From contig JAIVGT010000077.1 of assembly GCA_020201485.1 (NCBI GenBank), positions 1 to 5,190 on the forward strand: a stretch of 5,190 nucleotides of DNA, in the 5' to 3' direction. This document shows, piece by piece, positions 1 to 4,547 of the stretch. Under the pieces are notes generated by a model. That model did not search any database. It had not been told where the DNA came from and saw only the letters and a list, made by a program, of their open reading frames with translations. Every line of letters starts with the position of its first letter. Position 1 is the first letter of the stretch. The position numbers were made by a program, and so were the translations under genes. Source of the stretch: Halobacteriales archaeon. GTDB lineage: Archaea > Thermoplasmatota > SW-10-69-26 > JACQPN01 > JAIVGT01.

Positions 1-14
1 AGTCAGGACTGCGC

Positions 15-29
15 GGCAGGTTTCCTGCC
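15..29. terminator. Short perfect GC hairpin, possible terminator
   Basis: GGCAGG (15-20), a TTT loop, then CCTGCC (24-29) form a perfect 6-bp stem with a 3-nt loop. It lies in the otherwise empty 1-81 segment, beyond the 3' end of the PIN gene. It could end a transcript entering from either side, but there is no T-run, so the role is a guess. I see no gene in 1-81. Confidence 0.25.
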
Positions 30-81
30 CCAGCCGACCGGGAGATCGCATCGGCCTAGAATCGGCTGCACAGGTCGTGGC

Positions 82-495
82 TCACCCCCCAGCCCCGGCT
101 CGGTGGCGCGGTCCTATTCCTTGGCTCGCTAGGCGCAGCGGGATGCGTTGCACCCCGATGCGGTCGAGGGCCTTGTCCGACGAGATGAGGGGTTCGCCGC
201 GGACCTCAGCATGGGCGGCGAGGACGGCGTCGAACGGCGTGAGGCCATGCATCGCGATGTTGCGCGCTGCCAGCACGGCGCCGTCGCGGTCGGGGAAGGA
301 CGCGTCCTGGTCCACCTCCAGCACGGCCTCGATGGGGTCCAGGGCGTGGCTCTTCAGGACCAGCAGCAGTTCGAGCAGGTTCGCCTCGGTCGAGCGGAGC
401 GTGCCGGCATGCTCGTGCGCGAGGCGCTGCGCAGGTTCCTTGAGCCCATCCGAGGGCTTGAGCAGCGCGAGCAGGAAGTCGGTGTCAACGAGCAC
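82..495 (-). CDS. VapC-like PIN-domain ribonuclease toxin
   Basis: This 137-aa protein is a PIN-domain protein of the VapC type, a family of Mg-dependent RNases that act as toxins by cutting RNA and are held inactive by a cognate antitoxin. The acidic residues expected for the active site are visible: D4 in the N-terminal VLVDTD strand, E37 (S-T-E-A-N-L-L-E, with E42 nearby), D89 in LTPFDAVLAA, and D107 in LISSDKAL. Length is typical (about 130-140 aa). I chose the GTG at 495 because the upstream antitoxin reading frame runs on to a TGA at 487-485, so the genes overlap by 11 nt as is usual for toxin-antitoxin pairs. An in-frame ATG at 540 would add 15 residues that look like antisense of the antitoxin tail. 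The toxin looks intact although the antitoxin upstream looks broken. The family call is firm; RNA target and activity are unknown. Confidence 0.85.
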   Translation of the reverse strand: MLVDTDFLLALLKPSDGLKEPAQRLAHEHAGTLRSTEANLLELLLVLKSHALDPIEAVLEVDQDASFPDRDGAVLAARNIAMHGLTPFDAVLAAHAEVRGEPLISSDKALDRIGVQRIPLRLASQGIGPRHRAGAGG

Positions 496-747
496 GGTCG
501 GCCTTCCGCGATGCGAGGTGCCTCGCGCGCTCGCGCGCACGCCGCTTCAGTTCCGCCCCCGGCACATCCGGGAGCGCCTTGCCGATCCGCTCCAACGCGG
601 CGACCGGGTCGTCCGAGCGCGGCAGGAGCCACACGCCGTGGGCGGATTTGACGAGCACGTAGCGCTCGCCATGTCACGCACCTCCTTCGGCAGGACCACG
701 CGACCCTTGTCGTCGCAGCGCAGCTCGCCGTCCTTCGCGGCCATCAT
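485..747 (-). pseudogene. AbrB/MazE-type antitoxin, frameshifted by a deletion
   Basis: From ATG 747 the frame begins M-M-A-A-K-D-G-E-L-R-C and continues with D-K-G-R-V-V-L-P-K-E-V-R-D, the swapped-hairpin DNA-binding motif of AbrB/SpoVT/MazE proteins. After codon 25 this frame becomes Cys/Ser/Arg-rich nonsense and stops at 549-547. The continuation lies in another frame from about 670 (G-E-R-Y-V-L-V-K-S-A-H-G-V-W-L-L-P) and ends at TGA 487-485, giving 61 residues with a basic C-terminal tail. Family members normally have about seven residues (such as L-G-I-K-P) between the K-E-V-R motif and G-D/E-x-Y; here about five codons plus one base are missing at 668-676, consistent with a deletion near 16 nt. 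Joined and repaired, the product would be about 91 aa, normal for such an antitoxin. It would bind its own promoter and neutralise the PIN protein through its C-terminus. As written, only a 66-aa hybrid peptide is made. An assembly error is possible. Confidence 0.75.
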
Positions 748-763
748 CCTTCCATGGGACGCG

Positions 764-790
764 GTGGGATGTATAGGTGATTTTTCCCAC
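764..790. promoter_or_regulatory. Inverted repeat flanking the TATA box, candidate operator
   Basis: GTGGGA (764-769) and TCCCAC (785-790) are a perfect 6-bp inverted repeat, with half-site centres 21 bp apart (two helical turns). They flank the minus-strand TATA-like box. Such a site could bind a dimeric regulator, either the antitoxin (autoregulation) or the divergently encoded winged-helix protein. The geometry is seen; binding is inferred. Confidence 0.35.
771..776 (-). promoter_or_regulatory. TATA-like box for the antitoxin-toxin operon
   Basis: On the minus strand the sequence reads CCTATACATC (core CTATAC at 776-771), preceded by a purine/A-rich GGGAAAAAT that could serve as a BRE. 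Its centre is about 26 bp upstream of ATG 747, which places transcription initiation at or within a few bases of the start codon and implies a leaderless mRNA. A GGAAGG abuts the ATG and is too close to act as a normal Shine-Dalgarno site for it. Confidence 0.55.
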
Positions 791-871
791 TTGACGCGAA
801 CCGACCCCTGCTCCTGCGGCATCGTCGCCGCGCCGGTCCCTCGCGGCGGCGGTCCGGCGCCCCGGACGCAA

Positions 872-880
872 CCTTTATTG
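872..880 (+). promoter_or_regulatory. TATA-like box for the regulator-PafA-like operon
   Basis: CCTTTATTG is an AT-rich island in a very GC-rich background. Its centre, near 876, predicts a transcription start around 901-905, leaving a leader of about 10 nt before ATG 914, or none if the in-frame GTG at 905 is used. It is the only clear promoter I see for the three-gene unit ending at 2711. Confidence 0.55.
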
Positions 881-913
881 CCAGCGCCGTCTGAGGGCTG
901 TACAGTGCTGTCA

Positions 914-1234
914 ATGGCGTTTACAGCCATCTTCGAGGGCTCGCCCCACGCGCGTGTGCTCGACTTCCTCGCCGAGCACGCCCAGTTCGATTACAACATC
1001 AGCGAGCTGGCGAAGCACAGCGGCGTGGCCCGCCCCACGGTGTACAAGGTCGTGGCGGACTTCCTGAAGAAGGGGCTGCTCGTGGAGACGCGCAAGGTCG
1101 GCAACTCCCAGCTCTACCAGCTCAACCTCGACAGCGAGGTCGTGCGGCAACTGCTCGAGGTCGGGCCCGCGCTCACGCCGGCCGGCGGGAAGCGGCGGCT
1201 GAAGCTGCCCGGAGGGCGCGCATGGAGCCGCTGA
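914..1234 (+). CDS. Winged helix-turn-helix transcriptional regulator
   Basis: A 106-aa archaeal-type winged-helix DNA-binding protein. Residues 12-34 (ARVLDFLAEH...YNISELAKH) form the first helices, 36-56 (SGVARPTVYKVVADFLKKGLL) hold the helix-turn-helix with recognition helix near PTVYKVVADF, and 57-71 (VETRKVGNSQLYQLN) form the wing. The last about 25 residues are basic and Gly/Pro-rich without a recognisable ligand or metal domain, so the sensed signal, if any, is unknown. I start at ATG 914 because similar proteins begin just before a hydrophobic-F-x-G-S-P segment, matched by A-I-F-E-G-S-P here; an in-frame GTG at 905 is the alternative. The 3' end overlaps the next gene by 13 nt, which suggests co-expression with the PafA/Dop-like enzyme and probably control of this operon or of the divergent toxin-antitoxin pair. 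The fold is well supported; the target is inferred. Confidence 0.85.
   Translation: MAFTAIFEGSPHARVLDFLAEHAQFDYNISELAKHSGVARPTVYKVVADFLKKGLLVETRKVGNSQLYQLNLDSEVVRQLLEVGPALTPAGGKRRLKLPGGRAWSR
1211..1215 (+). promoter_or_regulatory. Shine-Dalgarno site of the PafA/Dop-like gene
   Basis: GGAGG ends 6 nt before ATG 1222 and lies inside the 3' end of the regulator gene. It supports 1222 as the true start and coupled translation of the two overlapping genes. Confidence 0.65.
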
Positions 1235-2523
1235 TCCAGGGCACGGAGCACGAGTACACGCTCTTCAGCCACAAGATGAACCCTCTGGGCATCGACCCGC
1301 ACCGCTTGGCCCTGGAGCAGATCCGCTCCTCCGACCTCTCCGTGCAGGGCGAGTTCCTGCGCAACGGCTCGCGCTGCTACTTCGACGTCGGGCACCTGGA
1401 GATCAGCACGCCGGAGACGCTGAACTTCATGGACTGCGTCCGCTGGGAGAAGGCGGGCGAGAAGATCGTGGACCTGGCGCGCATCAAGCTGGAGCAGGAC
1501 CACAACGTCAAGGTCAACGCCTACAAGAACAACACCGACCCGGACGGCGTGAGCTACGGCAGCCACGAGAACTACTGCGTGCAGCGCCAGCTCGAGTTCC
1601 CCGAGATGTTCATCAAGAAGCTCGTCCCCCACCTGGTTTCGCGCATCATCTTCACCGGCGCCGGCGACGTCATCGAAGGCCGGTACGTGCTGAGCCCATG
1701 CGCCTACCTCACGAGCCAGCTCGTGAGCGGCGGGAACCTGTACAACACCGGCATCCTGCACACGCGCGACGAGCCGCACGCCGACCCGGCGCGCTTCCGC
1801 CGCCTGCACGTCATCATCGGCGACGCGCTCATGGGCGAGGTGCCGCTCATGCTCCGCCACTTCACGACGAGCCTCGTGCTCCGCGCCATGGAGCAGGGCA
1901 AGCTCAACGACGCGCCCCAGCTCGCCGACCCGCTGGCGGACATGTGGCGCATGGTGGAGCAGGTGGACCCGAGCAAGTGGCGGCTGGAGCTGCGCGACGG
2001 CAAGAAGGTCGCGCCCATGGACATCCAGCGCTACTTCCTCGGCAACGTCGAGGACCTCATCGACACGCGCGAGGAGAAGGACGCCCTCAGCACCTGGGAG
2101 TTCGTCCTGGAGAAGCTGGAGAAGAACGACATCAAGAGCCTGATGCGCAAGGTGGAGTGGATGAGCCGGCTGAAGGAGGTCGAGCGCATCCTGCAGACGA
2201 AGCTCGGCGACAAGCGCGACGGGCAGGAAGTGGAGAACATCGAGATCGCCGCGTGCAAGCAGTACAGCGAGGTGGGCGAGTCCCGCTCCCTGTTCTACGG
2301 CCTGCAGCAGTCCGGGCAGATCGACCGCGTGCTCACGGACGAGCAGATCCGCGCGGCCATCTACGAGCCCCCGCGCAACACGCGCGCCGCGGTCCGCGTC
2401 AAGATCCTCGACGACTACGAGGTCGCGTCCAGCGACTGGGCCGAGGTCCGCGTCCTGACCGAGGACGGGGGCAGCGAGACCATCGAGATGCCGGACCCGT
2501 ACAGCACGAAGATGCCGCTCTGA
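1222..2523 (+). CDS. Pup ligase/Pup deamidase family protein (PafA/Dop-like)
   Basis: This 433-aa protein belongs to the glutamine-synthetase-like PafA/Dop family. PafA uses ATP to join the C-terminal Glu of Pup to substrate lysines; Dop deamidates Pup and removes it from substrates. Visible motifs: GTEHEY at 7-12 (nucleotide/metal glutamates E9, E11); FLRNGSRCYFDVG at 45-57, with D55 at the position of the catalytic Asp; YKNNTDPDGVSYGSHENY at 101-118; TRDEPHAD at 181-188; RRLHVIIGDALMGE at 193-206; APMDIQRYFL at 264-273; and the C-terminal-domain signature TDEQIRAAIYEPPRNTRA at 372-389. The roughly 40-residue Dop-loop insertion before the N-G-S/A-R motif is absent, giving PafA-like spacing, while the start G-T-E-x-E-Y is more Dop-like. 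The usual H-P-E after the catalytic Asp is H-L-E (58-60). Its position between a regulator and a 59-aa charged protein suggests a conjugation or deconjugation operon. Family certain; ligase versus deamidase undecided. Confidence 0.93.
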   Translation: MEPLIQGTEHEYTLFSHKMNPLGIDPHRLALEQIRSSDLSVQGEFLRNGSRCYFDVGHLEISTPETLNFMDCVRWEKAGEKIVDLARIKLEQDHNVKVNAYKNNTDPDGVSYGSHENYCVQRQLEFPEMFIKKLVPHLVSRIIFTGAGDVIEGRYVLSPCAYLTSQLVSGGNLYNTGILHTRDEPHADPARFRRLHVIIGDALMGEVPLMLRHFTTSLVLRAMEQGKLNDAPQLADPLADMWRMVEQVDPSKWRLELRDGKKVAPMDIQRYFLGNVEDLIDTREEKDALSTWEFVLEKLEKNDIKSLMRKVEWMSRLKEVERILQTKLGDKRDGQEVENIEIAACKQYSEVGESRSLFYGLQQSGQIDRVLTDEQIRAAIYEPPRNTRAAVRVKILDDYEVASSDWAEVRVLTEDGGSETIEMPDPYSTKMPL

Positions 2524-2528
2524 GGTGA
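2522..2528 (+). promoter_or_regulatory. Strong Shine-Dalgarno site for the 59-aa gene
   Basis: GAGGTGA, overlapping the stop codon of the PafA/Dop-like gene, is a seven-base match to the complement of the conserved 16S rRNA 3' end and sits 3 nt before ATG 2532. It is the best ribosome-binding site in the window and strong evidence that the small gene is translated. Confidence 0.75.
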
Positions 2529-2531
2529 ACC

Positions 2532-2711
2532 ATGCCAGCCAAGCTGAAGAAGAAGAGCAAGCGCGAGAAGAAGAGCGAGGTCAAGTTCGACGTGGGCGAG
2601 GCCTTCGAGGTCGCGAACGCGAAGGACAAGGACTTCGACCTCGACCTCGACGCCGCGCGCTTCCAGGGGAAGAAGGGCCAGGCCGGGACGCGCACGCGCG
2701 CCGCGGCCTGA
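2532..2711 (+). CDS. 59-aa charged disordered protein, candidate Pup-like modifier
   Basis: I do not recognise a named family. The 59-residue product has no Cys, His, Ile, Trp or Tyr and looks disordered. Its N-terminus is basic (seven Lys within residues 4-14), the middle alternates Phe/Leu with acids (V-K-F-D-V-G-E-A-F-E-V at 17-27, D-F-D-L-D-L-D at 34-40), and it ends A-R-F-Q-G-K-K-G-Q (42-50) followed by A-G-T-R-T-R-A-A-A. It starts 8 nt after the PafA/Dop-like stop codon, behind a seven-base Shine-Dalgarno match, so it belongs to that operon. Pup is about 64 aa, disordered, and encoded near dop/pafA; its end (Y-V-Q-K-G-G-Q in mycobacteria) vaguely resembles residues 43-50 here. However, this protein lacks a C-terminal Gln/Glu, so a modifier role would need removal of nine residues after Q50 or different chemistry. 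Translation is well supported; function is inference. It could instead be a nucleic-acid-binding or regulatory partner. Confidence 0.7.
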   Translation: MPAKLKKKSKREKKSEVKFDVGEAFEVANAKDKDFDLDLDAARFQGKKGQAGTRTRAAA

Positions 2712-2760
2712 GCGCGCCGAGCGCGAGGGCCTGCCCGCAAGGCCGGAGCGCGGAGCGCGC
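2712..2760 (+). terminator. Long imperfect hairpin after the 59-aa gene
   Basis: Two 21-nt arms pair symmetrically: GCGCGC (2712-2717 with 2755-2760), GCGC (2721-2724 with 2748-2751) and GGCCT/AGGCC (2728-2732 with 2740-2744). They are separated by two 3x3 internal loops and closed by a 7-nt loop. The structure begins directly after the TGA at 2709-2711. It may protect the 3' end or help end the operon transcript. No clear T-tract follows, so classic intrinsic termination is not shown. Confidence 0.45.
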
Positions 2761-2788
2761 CGCCGCCGTCCCGCCCACCGCATGCCCC

Positions 2789-2794
2789 AAATAG
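2789..2794 (+). promoter_or_regulatory. TATA-like box for the presenilin-type protease
   Basis: CCCCAAATAGCG contains the only AT-rich hexamer (AAATAG) in this GC-rich gap. Its centre is about 25 bp before ATG 2816, which predicts a leaderless transcript; no Shine-Dalgarno site precedes that ATG. The protease is therefore probably transcribed separately from the upstream operon. Confidence 0.45.
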
Positions 2795-2815
2795 CGCGAG
2801 CGCCTACGCGGCGCG

Positions 2816-3817
2816 ATGACCGAGGCCGAGGCGCAGGCGGACGCGCAGCACCCGCTGCCCCACAGCGCGCCCACGCGCAGCATGCTCGCCATGGGCGGGC
2901 TGTTCGTCGTCAGCATCGTGCTCGCCATGGTCGCGGCCCCGCTCTACCTGCAGGAGGTGGGGCCCATCTTCAGCGACCCGAACGACATCGGCAACTCGTT
3001 CCAGTACCTGGCCATCGTCATCGTGTTCACGGCCATCATCCTCGTCATCGCCCGCTACAAGATGCAGCGCCTCATCCAGGTCATCATCCTCGGCGCCGTG
3101 CTCACGAGCCTCGTCTACCTCTTCGGGCCGCTGTTCAGCGCCGCGCTCCGGCCGCGCTTCGGGGACGTGGGCATCGAGGCGGCATGGGGCCTGGGCATCG
3201 CCATCAGCGTCACGCTCACCGTCGGCCTGGCGAAGTGGCCCGAGTGGTGGGTCATCGACGCCGTGGGCGTGGGGGTGAGCGCGGGGGCGGGGGCCTATTT
3301 CGGCATCAGCTTCGGCCTCGTGCCCAGCCTGGCCATGCTCGTCCTGTTCGCGCTCTACGACGCCATCGCCGTGTACCGCACGAAGCACATGATCGCCCTC
3401 GCCGACTCGGTCATGCAGCTGCACCTGCCCATCATGCTCGTCGTGCCCAAGCACCGCGGCTACTCCTTCCGGCAGGACAGCGCGCGGCTCCGGGAGAAGC
3501 TGGAGAAGGGCGAGGAGCGGGAGGCGCTGTTCATGGGCCTGGGCGACGTGGTCATCCCGTGCGTGCTCGTGGTGAGCGCGCTGCAGTTCCTCGACCCGGC
3601 CGTGCGCCTCGGACCGCTCGGGGGCAACCTCGTGGTCAGCCTGGCCACGCTCGCTGGCGCGATGGCGGGCTACGCCCTGCTCATGTTCCTCGTCGCGAAG
3701 GGGAAGGCGCACGCCGGGCTGCCCAGCCTGAACGGCGGGGCCATCGCCGGCTTCCTCCTCACCATGCTGCCGCTGTACGGGATCCAGCCGCTGCTCACGT
3801 TCGGCTTCGGCCTCTAA
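2816..3817 (+). CDS. Presenilin/signal peptide peptidase-type intramembrane aspartyl protease
   Basis: This 333-aa integral membrane protein belongs to the archaeal presenilin-homologue group (SPP_2/DUF1119). These proteases cut membrane-spanning helices within the lipid bilayer. The two catalytic aspartates are present: D182 in the Y-D motif (LFALYDAIAVYRTKH, 178-191) and D244 in the GxGD motif (LFMGLGDVVIP, 238-248). The C-terminal PAL-type motif reads P-S-L (GLPSLNGGAIAG, 301-312). About nine hydrophobic segments are visible, near 26-45, 62-79, 87-110, 122-139, 144-162, 165-187, 244-257, 270-294 and 308-331; residues 211-237 form a charged loop between the catalytic helices. The first about 20 residues are polar. 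I start at ATG 2816 because a TATA-like box lies about 25 bp upstream and the hydrophobic region follows at the expected distance. Neighbours are a Pup-ligase-type operon upstream and purE downstream; substrates are unknown. Confidence 0.9.
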   Translation: MTEAEAQADAQHPLPHSAPTRSMLAMGGLFVVSIVLAMVAAPLYLQEVGPIFSDPNDIGNSFQYLAIVIVFTAIILVIARYKMQRLIQVIILGAVLTSLVYLFGPLFSAALRPRFGDVGIEAAWGLGIAISVTLTVGLAKWPEWWVIDAVGVGVSAGAGAYFGISFGLVPSLAMLVLFALYDAIAVYRTKHMIALADSVMQLHLPIMLVVPKHRGYSFRQDSARLREKLEKGEEREALFMGLGDVVIPCVLVVSALQFLDPAVRLGPLGGNLVVSLATLAGAMAGYALLMFLVAKGKAHAGLPSLNGGAIAGFLLTMLPLYGIQPLLTFGFGL

Positions 3818-3957
3818 GGCACGCCGTGCCGGTGCCCGCACATCGCCATCGCCGCGTGGGCCCGCTGCAGGTCATCGAGGAGCTTGACCAGGTCCGGGTC
3901 GGGCCGCAGGGTGCGGGCGCGGAGGAGGAGCGCGATGGAGTCGGGCGAGGCGGCCAC
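3814..3957 (-). CDS. Doubtful small hypothetical protein (47 aa)
   Basis: A minus-strand frame from GTG 3957 to TAG 3816-3814 encodes V-A-A-S-P-D-S-I-A-L-L-L, then R-P-D-P-D-L-V-K-L-L-D-D-L-Q-R-A, ending C-G-H-R-H-G-V-P. The middle looks like an amphipathic helix and the C-G-H-R-H end could bind metal, so it reads more like protein than most antisense frames here. The frame is open back to an ATG at 4050, but that upstream part looks non-coding. No ribosome-binding site or promoter is evident, the stop overlaps that of the protease gene, and GC-rich DNA readily yields spurious frames. I list it because nothing else explains the stretch. Confidence 0.25.
   Translation of the reverse strand: MAASPDSIALLLRARTLRPDPDLVKLLDDLQRAHAAMAMCGHRHGVP
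3818..3830. terminator. GC palindrome directly after the protease stop codon
   Basis: GGCACG-C-CGTGCC is a perfect palindrome with 6-bp arms starting immediately after the TAA at 3815-3817. It could form a small RNA stem at the 3' end of the protease mRNA. There is no T-run, so a terminator role is only possible. Apart from the doubtful minus-strand frame, I see no gene between 3818 and 4073. Confidence 0.25.
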
Positions 3958-4044
3958 GGCGCATGTTCGGCCGGCCGGGCACTTGGGGGAAGCGGAGCGG
4001 CACCTCGTCCCGGTGGGCCGAAGGACCCCGCCGGGCCGAAAGCC

Positions 4045-4050
4045 TTTCAA
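4045..4050 (+). promoter_or_regulatory. Weak TATA-like box for purE
   Basis: TTTCAA sits within GAAAGCCTTTCAAG, the least GC-rich stretch of this intergenic region. Its centre is about 26 bp before ATG 4074, which would give a leaderless transcript starting at that ATG and favours it over the in-frame ATG at 4062. The match to an archaeal TATA box is poor. Confidence 0.35.
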
Positions 4051-4073
4051 GCCTCGCGGGGATGGCCCACGCG

Positions 4074-4547
4074 ATGCCAGGCGTGCTCATCCTCCTCGGG
4101 AGCAAGAGCGACAAGCCGGTCGCGGACAAGGCGGCAGCCGTGCTGAAGGAGCTGGGCGTGCCGTTCACGGTCACCGTCGCCAGCACCCACCGCAGCCCGA
4201 AGCGCGTCGAGGAGCTGGTCACGGCGGACAAGCACGACGTGTACATCGGCATCGCCGGGGTCGCGGCCGCGCTGCCCGGCAGCATCGCCTCGATGACGAC
4301 GAAGCCGGTCATCGGCGTGCCGTGCAGCGGCGCGGTGAACCTCGATGCCATCCTGAGCATGGTGCAGATGCCCCCCGGCGTGCCGGTCGCGACCGTGGGC
4401 CTGGACCGGGGCGACAACGCGGCGCTGCTCGCGTGCCAGATCATCGCCCTCAAGGACGGGCAGCTCGCGCAGCGGCTCAAGGCGTACAAGCAGCAGCAGG
4501 TGGAGAAGGTGCTGCGCGACGCGAAGGAGCTGGAGGGCGCGTACTAG
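4074..4547 (+). CDS. purE: N5-CAIR mutase / AIR carboxylase (PurE)
   Basis: PurE acts in de novo purine synthesis, forming 4-carboxy-5-aminoimidazole ribonucleotide either from N5-CAIR (class I, working with PurK) or from AIR and CO2 (class II). The 157-aa product has the single-domain length and conserved segments: LLGSKSDKPVA at 7-17 (phosphate/nucleotide loop), ASTHRSPKR at 36-44 with the catalytic-type H39, GIAGVAAALPGSIASM at 59-74, KPVIGVP at 77-83, SMVQMPPGVPVATV at 95-108, and NAALLACQI at 115-123. In bacterial class I enzymes the loop reads A-H-L-P-G; here it is A-A-L-P-G, so that histidine is missing and the class is uncertain. I start at ATG 4074, which gives the usual three residues before the first strand and fits the promoter spacing; ATG 4062 would add four residues. 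The 3' end overlaps the convergent gene by 3 nt. Confidence 0.9.
   Translation: MPGVLILLGSKSDKPVADKAAAVLKELGVPFTVTVASTHRSPKRVEELVTADKHDVYIGIAGVAAALPGSIASMTTKPVIGVPCSGAVNLDAILSMVQMPPGVPVATVGLDRGDNAALLACQIIALKDGQLAQRLKAYKQQQVEKVLRDAKELEGAY

Noticed and set aside
148..651. Plus-strand frame opposite the PIN gene
   Set aside because: The minus-strand reading has the conserved PIN acidic motifs; the plus reading has no recognisable domain.
77..1234. Very long plus-strand open frame upstream of and including the winged-helix regulator
   Set aside because: Only the part from 914 resembles a protein; the earlier part is antisense to the PIN toxin and antitoxin, low-complexity Arg/Ser/Pro-rich, and crosses a clear promoter region. 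High GC keeps the frame open by chance.
1114..1860. Minus-strand frame of 248 codons opposite the PafA/Dop-like gene
   Set aside because: Composed of Val/Ala/His/Asp-rich repeats typical of antisense to GC-rich coding DNA; the plus strand is clearly coding.
1698..2528. Plus-strand 276-codon frame inside the PafA/Dop-like gene
   Set aside because: Arg/Ala/His-rich out-of-frame shadow with no domain; the other frame carries the conserved family motifs.
2532..2711. Canonical Pup assignment for the 59-aa protein
   Set aside because: It ends in A-A-A rather than G-G-Q/E, so naming it pup is not justified; kept only as a candidate modifier.
2804..3841. Minus-strand 345-codon frame opposite the protease
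   Set aside because: Highly charged Glu/Asp/His/Arg-rich antisense of a membrane protein gene; no motif.
2782..4146. Plus-strand 454-codon frame across the protease gene and into purE
   Set aside because: Overlaps the presenilin-type gene in a different frame and reads as Arg/His/Pro/Gly low-complexity sequence.
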